Source of the DNA: Patiria pectinifera
Taxonomy: Eukaryota > Echinodermata > Asteroidea > Valvatida > Asterinidae
Direction: 5' to 3'
Assembly: GCA_029964075.1 (NCBI GenBank)
Contig: CM057149.1
Coordinates: forward strand, 13,402,465-13,466,464
DNA length: 64,000 bases
A model generated the notes under the pieces. That model searched no databases, was not told the DNA's origin, and saw only the letters and a list, made by a program, of their open reading frames with translations. Below, piece by piece: positions 57,401 through 64,000 of the stretch. The first letter of the stretch is position 1. Each line of letters opens with the position of its first letter. The position numbers were made by a program, and so were the translations under genes.

Positions 57401-60400
57401 ACCTTTTAAACACAATGACTCTAAAACCTGTCCAATGACACAATGACTCTAAAACCTGATCCAAAATTGTTTCAGGGAGGCGTGCTGAAATGTAGACCGG
57501 TTATTTTCTCCGGACACTTAGGCCTCTGTAAATCAATACGTGCCATGTTTTCAATGGGGGGCGCTGATAAAATCCTACAATCAGGCACACTATATTAACT
57601 AAAAGTGTACAAATGCCCCGCGTAGAACCGCCACTGCCAGGACTTTGTGTTGATTTTCCTCTGTTTAAGATTCCTCTTGATAGTAGGCCTATCCTTGTTA
57701 CGGAGGTGAGGGCGGGCTCGTCTTCTCACCCCAACAGAGAGATTAGTGATGTTCATTCTTTTGCTTGATGATCACATTCGCCCAACAGAACAGGAATGAC
57801 GTTCGGCAGTTCGAAGTCGAGAGCAAGATAGCCGTACGATTCGCCAGCACGACCATCACCAGCCGCATCAGCAACCGTGCTTCGTCGTACCAACCGCTAA
57901 ACTTCATTCTACAGTTGCCACTGAATGCGTACATCGCCAACTTCTCACTGTAAGAAGCCTTATGAATAATAATGATGAGCTTGCGTCTCCAGCAGCCACG
58001 AAGTTTACAACTAAAGTCCGTAAATCTATTAATATCAAATTTTTGTTAATTCTTTTCTTAATGAAAGAAAGCTGCGTTCTCATATTTTGTTTTTAATTTA
58101 TAAGGGTTTATATTTTCCCGATGGTTTGCGCCGATTTTTTTTTTCGTAGTCTACCAGTGTTTAGATCACACAAAGTAGATTAATTTAATAAAAGATTAAT
58201 TTAAACAGTATTACTTTATTCCATAAAAAAGAGCTAAATTACCGTTTGAATGTTTGTGTGTTTGTTAAACTTTTCCCTTCGCATGTTCCTTTTTTAATTA
58301 AACATTATTAGGACCTTTTTGATTTTGCATTTATTGCAAGTTGTATGGTCTTGAGCTACTGTGCATATTTACATTATATTCTTTCAAATAATGTTTTGTT
58401 GTTGTGTATCTTTAAAGTGTTTCTTTAATAATCTATCATTATGAAGGTCGGAGGATGAGAAAAATCCGTGAAAAAAAAAGCAGGAACAAAGAACATGCAT
58501 GTTTTGTGAAATTCAAAAACTGCACAGTCGCGGCTTAGTTTACAGCGCCCTTATAGGTGCCATTCGCAATGCACCAAATAGTATTGACATGTTAAACAGT
58601 TCTTGAAAGTGCCCTTTCTGAGAAAGCATGAACTTGATTCGAATTTCAGGGAAGCAAATGGCGTAACATACTACGGCAGAGTGAGGGATAAGTGTGACGG
58701 AGAAGACGAGAATACATTCGATGCGTCTGGCAGCCTGTCCACCGGACGCATCACTGCCCTGTGAGTTCTGCAACATTGTCCTCAGTTAATAATTTTGTCT
58801 CAGCACTTCACATTTTTGTGGGGTGGCGTCTCACTCCAAGGTCCCGTTTTTTGACGATGTTATCACCATTCTTTGTTATTCTGGCCTGTTTTTCTCTCTG
58901 AAAAGAAAACACAATCCTTCCAAGAAAATGTTTTTGAGGGCCTACATCCCCAATAATGAAGCAAGGATATCTTTTGTGATAATGTAGACCACGTCACATT
59001 TTGTTTACAAAATTTGATGTTTTGGTCACGTGCATGCCAGCTTCCAGCGAACTGATTTTTTTTTCTGTATTGCATGTGTACCGCTTAAAACAAGAACTGT
59101 TTATTGTGGCTAAATAACCTGTATAAAACGATTGGATTGCCCGACGATTGCCTGTGGGTATGACTCCACAGTTGGCATGGTCGATAAAACTGTTGAAAGG
59201 GAACAGATATTAGATGCCAATTTATAACCTTATTTTTTCAATGCTTTTTTATGTTTTAGTTTCTCACATGCCGAAGATCAATTTCAGAGGCATGTCGGTT
59301 TTTTTTAACTAATGTTAAATTGCGTTTATTGTTTAAAGTTTTTTCATGCTGTCAGTCATTCAATTAAACCACCTTGACTTTGTATCTATACGCAGAGATC
59401 CGAACCGAAACACGTTCGTGGTGTCGGTAAGTGTAGCACCTGGAGACACAATCGGTGTCATGGTCAACTATCAAGAGCTTCTGGAGAGAATCCAGGGCTG
59501 GTACACGCAGAGGATAAGCATCAACCCACAACAGGTAAAAATCGCCAAACTATGCATCAAACAAATGGATGTGCTTTAGAAAAATGAAACTTCACTCTTA
59601 AGAACTATGTCCATACATCCAGCGCATGAAACGTAATGTTATCGCTGCTGCCATATAGGCCTATACTTCACACTCCCAGCAAATTGACTGCTGACAATGT
59701 TTCATGGTTTTCCTGCCGTACAGTCGCCTGTTGTTGTCGTGTGCTCCCAGACATATTCCATTAGACCACGAAAATATGCTTGAACTATAGGGATGTTACA
59801 TGATTACGTTCGCCAGATCTCATTTTTAGAGGGAGATAATGTAACTAAGGGCCCATGGGGTGGAAATGTGACCCCCTGTACCCCCTTTGCTCCCATGCTC
59901 AGAATTTGAGCAAGGAAGTGCTCGCTGCTATAATTGGACCCAAGTTACGCCACTGGCTTTTCTATTTGCTTCAATATTTCTAAAGATCGTCCGAGACTTC
60001 CGCATCAAAGCTTATGTCACCGAGCCGCAAGGCATTACGAAAGTGGAATCTGGCATCCTGCAGACCACTGGAGGTGGATCGGTTGGCAGCGGTGGGATCT
60101 TCGGCTCTAGGAGCTCCTACACGTCCCTGGACGACTACATCCGGAGGATTGGGCGGTCGCGGGTCACGCTGGAGTTCTTCCCGACCTCGCAAGAGCAGCG
60201 GGCCGTCGGGGGCGATTCCGGGATCAACGGGGATTTCATTATACGATACGATATCCAACACGATTACGGTGTTGGGCAAGTTCAGGTAAACAGCTTTTGT
60301 TCGGCTTATGCATTTCATACTTATGGGCGTCGTTGGGAAAGGGGTTTAACGTGGCAAGGGGGAAGACGTTATTCGTTTAGCAATAAACTGTCGGACAGGT

Positions 60401-63400
60401 TTCTTAAATGTGGCTATGTACATACATACATACATACATGTATACAATATCTGAACAACACCCAGAAGTGCCAAAATGATGGTCTTCTGGGTGTTTTTTC
60501 ATAGCCTGTGAGTGCTTTGCCTCCTCTAGAAAAAAATCATGGTGACGCGGGTCGCCCATGTAAATACTATTGGTGCACTGGCGTTTATACTATTAATGAA
60601 TCTCCTAACTTTGTGATTTAATTACCCCTCCTTTCCTTCGAGTTTGGGTTTGTATTGTGATGATTTTGGATTGTGCTCCCATAATGCAGCTGGTCCCCGA
60701 CATGCTCGGTTAAGCCATCGCAGTGGCAGAGGGCGTTACCTTATCCAGTCCTGGACATTTGGCACCCGTCCCCGAGGAATTATGAACATACTTCATACGC
60801 GCGCCATGTTCAGACTAACGCAGCTTGACCACGCTTGCCAGGGATCGGTTACATTTCGAATCGGTTTTGAACCAAAATTTCATTGTTTTTGCTATACCAA
60901 ACTCCTAATCCTTTCTATCTCCCAGACGTCCGATGGGGTCTTCGTCCATCACTTCTCACCCGGCGGTCTTGGTCCCATACGCAAATCCGTGGCGTTCGTC
61001 ATCGACGTCAGTGCCTCCATGTTCGGCCGCAAACTGAACCAAACCAAGGAGGCCTTGTTGACCATCTTGGACCAGATGCGAGCCAACGATCGCTTCAATA
61101 TCATCACCTTCTCCGATGAGGTAAGATTAAACAACCATTGATCCTTCACGCAAAGTGCTGTAGGTCTCGGTGTCCAATTTAATTGGAATTACAGACATTC
61201 CTTTTCCATATTTAACTTCGGGTTTTTATCCGGGATATCTCGGCCCTTGTGGTGTACACTTTATAGCAAGAAGGATCAAGAGTCTGGGGTGTCAAATACA
61301 TGATGTTGCAGACTGCTCATAATTACACCCTATAGCTAGGCATACTGGCATGCGAGTAAAACTAATGAAGTAACCCAAATTGGCTGGCGGTAACTCACGA
61401 GTTATCAGGAATTTTCTACAACCGCCTCCATAGACGCAGGTGTAATTGTAAGGCGTAACCAAGTCCGAACGCGGCCATAGACAGACTACACAGATTGTGT
61501 TTGTGGTCACTAATGAGGTAAACATACAAGAACAGCTAACGATGCACTTGTTGGTTTCAAATCATGATGTGACATGAATGCTAAAATAATGGAGGTGGAA
61601 ATAATGCCAAAATCCGGAGGAGTATCATTGTCTCACTGCTTACATGTGGCTTCGCAGGTGTACTACTGGCGAGATGATCAGATGGTAACGGCTTCCTCTT
61701 GGAACATCAACCTAGCAAAAGACCATGTCCGGTCCTTAACGGATCTAGCAGGTGAAAACAATTTATAGCGACTGACAAGAGGGCTTCAGTTTTACCTTTT
61801 CCATGAACATATTTGGTTCAACTGGTTTTTTTTTTCCAGCGGGATACTTCTCATTCCGCGCACAGCTACAATGGTCTGATCCCTATTAAAAGCTCACCTT
61901 AACAAATTGCATATTGACGATGATACTGGTTTCAACTTGAATAGCTGATTGAGGGTTGGGAGAGTAGAGGTCACGATTTTGTTACAGAATTTCGCTAAGA
62001 TGTTATATTATTTATAAGAAAAGCACCTGTGCTCACATATTCATATCTGTAATTCGCTACACCTATGTGTGAGGTGCTAAGTGATTTTTTAGATAGTTTT
62101 TTTTTAATAATCGATCATCTCACAGGTCCTCACAAGTCATATCAAGTCAATCATAAGTCTAAGAAACTGTTCGAATGAACTGTGACAAATGTTCAACCTC
62201 TGTTACTTATGTCTGAATAGTGCTATGGCTTGTGATTGACTTGTTAAATAGATTGACTTGATTGTCATCTTTTCAATCCCAGGCACCAACTTGAATGACG
62301 CCATGATCGAGGGACTCAACCAGCTCCGCTTGGCCGGTGCCATGGAGCCAATCTCGGCAGCCAACCCGGGCGTCTGCATCCTCTTCGTGCTCACGGACGG
62401 CGCACCGTCAAAGGGCGTCACAGACACGCGCACCATCGAGCGGAACGTGCAGGACAGCAACCAGGGTCGGTGCTCGGTGGTGACGCTGGGGTTCGGGGCC
62501 GAGGATGTGGACTTTAACTTCCTGGCACGGCTGGCTCTCGGGAACAACGGGGTGGCGAGGAAGATCTTCGAGAACTCAGCGGTGTCGCAGCAGCTGATTG
62601 GTCTGTAGATTGCCTTTTTAGAATCATGTACCAAAATTTGTGACAATACTGAAGATTGAGCTTATGACTTTGGTGGTTTAAATTGTCTCGGTCTCGACAC
62701 GGTGGGTCTAGGTACTTGAATGGAACATGGTGTAATCGTGCTAATAGCACTAATAAAGACGATGATAAGAAAACTATTGCTATATTGATGGGGAGCAATT
62801 TCCTTGCAATTGGCGACAAAGAGGCTTTAAAATGATAACCTTTTGCACAAGGGGAGCTTAAATACTGGCGCATATGCGCCAACCAGAGACGACGACAAGA
62901 GATTTCATTTCGAGCGTCGAATTAAGGCAATTAATTCCATACTTGCGACGTTTTTAAGAGTGACATGTCCTCTGTGTGTTTGCACCTAGAACTGAATATA
63001 GCTATGCCTGCATAAGCACTTGCCATTCGCTTTAGTCGTTTGAGTATACTCTTTGGCTTCTTTCCAAAAATCCTGTTCTTATCCCAATGTTGTGTGTGGT
63101 CTTCAAAGTATCCTTTTGCCATCTGGATGCCTAGCAGGACATCCAATGCAACCAGGCTGTCTTTCGTAAAACAACTGGGATCTGCTTGTTCCATAGGTGT
63201 GTACGACGAAGTGGCCACGCCCCTGCTGGTGAACGTCGCCATCGAGTATCTGGGTAACATCGTCGATCGCGAGTCACTGACTAAGACCCTCTTCCAGAAC
63301 TACTTCGACGGGTCTGAATTTGCCATCAGCGGTCGATTGGCCGACCTGCTGGCTGCTACCCTACCGATCAGGGTCACTGCTGTCAGTGCCACGGGGGAAA

Positions 63401-64000
63401 TAACCATCGAGGAGTATGTGCCCATCACAAATGTAAGTTACATTTTAGATGACATGTTTTTTCCCCCGAGGTTTTCAATGTCTTCTTGCAAAGATGGCAA
63501 CGTGCTAATTTATGAAGAAATGAAATGCCAAGCTTCAGGTAAAGGGTTCTACATCCAGGAAAATTTAAATAGCCTTGTAACCTCCTTGGGACAGTGAAAA
63601 CTCAGACTTTAAAAGTGTCAAGATTGTAACATAAGGCTATCAAAGTCACTTCATTATAACCCATGAAATGTAAATGAGGTTATTCTCCACAAAGACATTT
63701 TGCTCAAAGCGTGACAAAAGATTATTCGCTGTAGGTGTGGTTTTGGAGTGAGCTATTTGGAGAACCGTTGATGAATATTATAAATGAACACTGTCAGAAC
63801 TTTCACTTTCAGTTCTGGAAAAGAGGTAAATTTAAAATTCCGGCTCAGATAAAAAAAAAAAACCAAGTGAGATCAATTTTAAATTTATGTCAGAGAGATC
63901 ATTTCTCCGACTCGCCCTACGTGCCACCCGAAGCTGCCGAGCGCACGGCCGCCTTCATCACCCTGGTCCAGCTCTTCAATCAGTACACTGTCTCGGACAA
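54310..64000 (+). CDS. Inter-alpha-trypsin inhibitor heavy chain (ITIH) family protein, 5' part
   Basis: Secreted extracellular-matrix/plasma protein; the vertebrate relatives bind hyaluronan (family knowledge). Eleven exons: 54310-54441, 57209-57250, 57789-57949, 58650-58760, 59396-59534, 59986-60285, 60926-61120, 61658-61751, 62283-62600, 63197-63432 and 63894 onward, cut by the window. All joins keep frame, giving ~612 residues so far. Order: signal peptide 1-28; RVKR/Q processing site ending at Arg54; VIT domain ~59-195 (NFSLEANGVTYYGRV); linker with PQGI; VWA domain ~315-500 with an intact metal site, DVSAS (322-326), Thr393 and Asp430 in LTDG. Then VYDEVATPLL and GSEFAISGRLAD, typical of the ITIH middle region. 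Exon 6 has a Gly/Ser-rich insert. The C-terminal hyaluronan-linking region is not in the window. Exon 1 is the least certain. An ITIH5-like or other VIT-VWA family member is possible. Confidence 0.9.
54442..57208 (+). other. ITIH-like intron 1
   Basis: 2.77 kb, AT-rich. It holds the foldback element at 56175-56437. No further exon recognised, but a short one could be hidden. Confidence 0.45.
56175..56437. mobile_element. Foldback element related to 5250-5694
   Basis: Arms ~56202-56313 and ~56327-56434 are inverted copies around 'actgtcctgaagacg'. The leader 'gtctttgcatggtgg' and the TTCTGAAAAGAAC segment of the arms match the element at 5250-5694, though the rest of the arms differs. Confidence 0.75.
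57209..57250 (+). CDS. ITIH-like exon 2 (processing site)
   Basis: 14 codons, MPTNPVRVKRQSIS, between acceptor cacgacacacag and donor ATATCC/gtgagt. RVKR is a furin-type site, fitting propeptide removal ahead of the VIT domain as in vertebrate heavy chains. Confidence 0.6.
57268..57440. repeat. Dispersed repeat, copy 2 (partner of 2862-3058)
   Basis: Same block order as the copy near 2862 with small indels, and an internal duplication of 'ccaatgacacaatgactcta' downstream. It begins right after the exon 2 donor. Confidence 0.55.
57789..57949 (+). CDS. ITIH-like exon 3 (VIT domain, first half)
   Basis: It encodes FEVESKIAVRFASTTITSRI and ends PLNAYIANFS plus two bases of Leu. This is the VIT core (RFA.T.ITSR...LP..A.I.NFS). 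Donor CACT/gtaaga, phase 2. Confidence 0.9.
58650..58760 (+). CDS. ITIH-like exon 4 (VIT)
   Basis: EANGVTYYGRVRDKCDGEDE through GRITAL. The acceptor ttcgaatttcag and donor CCCT/gtgagt keep phase 2. The acidic/cysteine stretch replaces the alanine-rich segment usual in vertebrates. Confidence 0.85.
59396..59534 (+). CDS. ITIH-like exon 5 (VIT, end)
   Basis: DPNRNTFVVSVSVAPGDTIG and VNYQELLERIQGWYTQRISI: the conserved F.VSV.V..G and Y.ELL.R..G.Y segment. Ends PQQ/gtaaaa. Confidence 0.9.
59986..60285 (+). CDS. ITIH-like exon 6 (VIT-VWA linker)
   Basis: 100 codons from IVRDFRIKAYVTEPQGITKV to FIIRYDIQHDYGVGQVQ. It includes a Gly/Ser-rich stretch (GGGSVGSGGIFGSRSS) and an RVTLEFFPT segment comparable to the vertebrate HIRFKPT. 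Local GC content is clearly higher than in the introns. Confidence 0.9.
60926..61120 (+). CDS. ITIH-like exon 7 (VWA, metal site)
   Basis: TSDGVFVHHFSPGGLGPIRK, then SVAFVIDVSASMFGRKL (DxSxS complete), ending RFNIITFSDE/gtaaga. Phase 0 on both sides. Confidence 0.93.
61658..61751 (+). CDS. ITIH-like exon 8 (VWA)
   Basis: VYYWRDDQMVTASSWNINLA then KDHVRSLTDLA plus one base of Gly, corresponding to W..S.VPA..EN...A. Donor GCAG/gtgaaa, phase 1. Confidence 0.88.
62283..62600 (+). CDS. ITIH-like exon 9 (VWA, second half)
   Basis: It completes GTNLNDAM (metal-site Thr), carries ILFVLTDGAPSKG and VVTLGFGAEDVDFNFLARLA, and ends QQLI plus one base. GC-rich and strongly conserved. The donor must be ATTG/gtctgt, since reading on meets TAG at once. 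Confidence 0.92.
63197..63432 (+). CDS. ITIH-like exon 10
   Basis: GVYDEVATPLLVNVAIEYLG, FDGSEFAISGRLADL and GEITIEEYVPITN/gtaagt: the post-VWA segment (Y..VA.PLL, GSE..V.G.L.D). Confidence 0.92.
63894..64000 (+). CDS. ITIH-like exon 11, cut by the window end
   Basis: RDHFSDSPYVPPEAAERTAA and FITLVQLFNQYTVSD, equivalent to the ERLWAYLTI.QLL region of vertebrate heavy chains. The exon continues beyond 64000. Confidence 0.85.

Overview
This is eukaryotic nuclear DNA from an animal, most likely a marine deuterostome invertebrate and probably an echinoderm. Genes are split by GT-AG introns, the intergenic DNA is AT-rich and full of short inverted-repeat transposons, and there is a degenerate TTAGGG-type tract. 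The gene set is metazoan: ETHE1, a class A GPCR, a multidomain animal-type polyketide synthase, a catechol O-methyltransferase and an inter-alpha-trypsin-inhibitor heavy-chain (ITIH) family protein. Species cannot be fixed from the sequence. Polyketide synthases of this layout are known from echinoderms, and this drives my lean.

Layout. (1) 765-5848, plus: the last two coding exons of ETHE1 (persulfide dioxygenase), separated by a 4.9-kb intron packed with MITEs. (2) 11340-14341, minus: a two-exon class A GPCR whose TM7 lies on its own exon. (3) 25530-34155, minus: a complete three-coding-exon reducing polyketide synthase of about 2439 residues (KS-AT-DH-MT-ER-KR-ACP), dominated by one 6.9-kb exon. 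A possible non-coding leader exon and TATA/CCAAT promoter lie near 38.75-38.96 kb. (4) 48394-50885, minus: a three-exon COMT-like methyltransferase of 239 residues. (5) 54310 to the window end, plus: the 5' half of an ITIH-like gene (signal peptide, RVKR processing site, VIT domain, VWA domain), cut off by the window edge.

The remainder is accessory DNA. It holds a TTAA-flanked MITE, a PIF/Harbinger-like MITE with TWA target duplications (three full copies), two elements with 8-bp target duplications (hAT-like), long foldback elements, a five-copy element with a palindromic core, a tandem and foldback array of a ~26-bp unit, a 1.2-1.7-kb direct segmental duplication, and telomere-like repeats inside an inverted repeat.

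How the genes relate: the only plausible functional link is the polyketide synthase and the O-methyltransferase. They share a strand, with about 10-14 kb of gene-poor DNA between them, which would suit a small biosynthetic cluster; this is inference. The most striking sequence-level signals are the arm-by-arm matched (covarying) palindromic cores of the five-copy repeat, the 27-bp duplication that copies a start-codon context at the polyketide synthase N-terminus, and the GPCR lacking the usual TM6 toggle tryptophan. All exon joins were made by eye from splice sites, reading phase and family motifs, and none is confirmed by transcripts.
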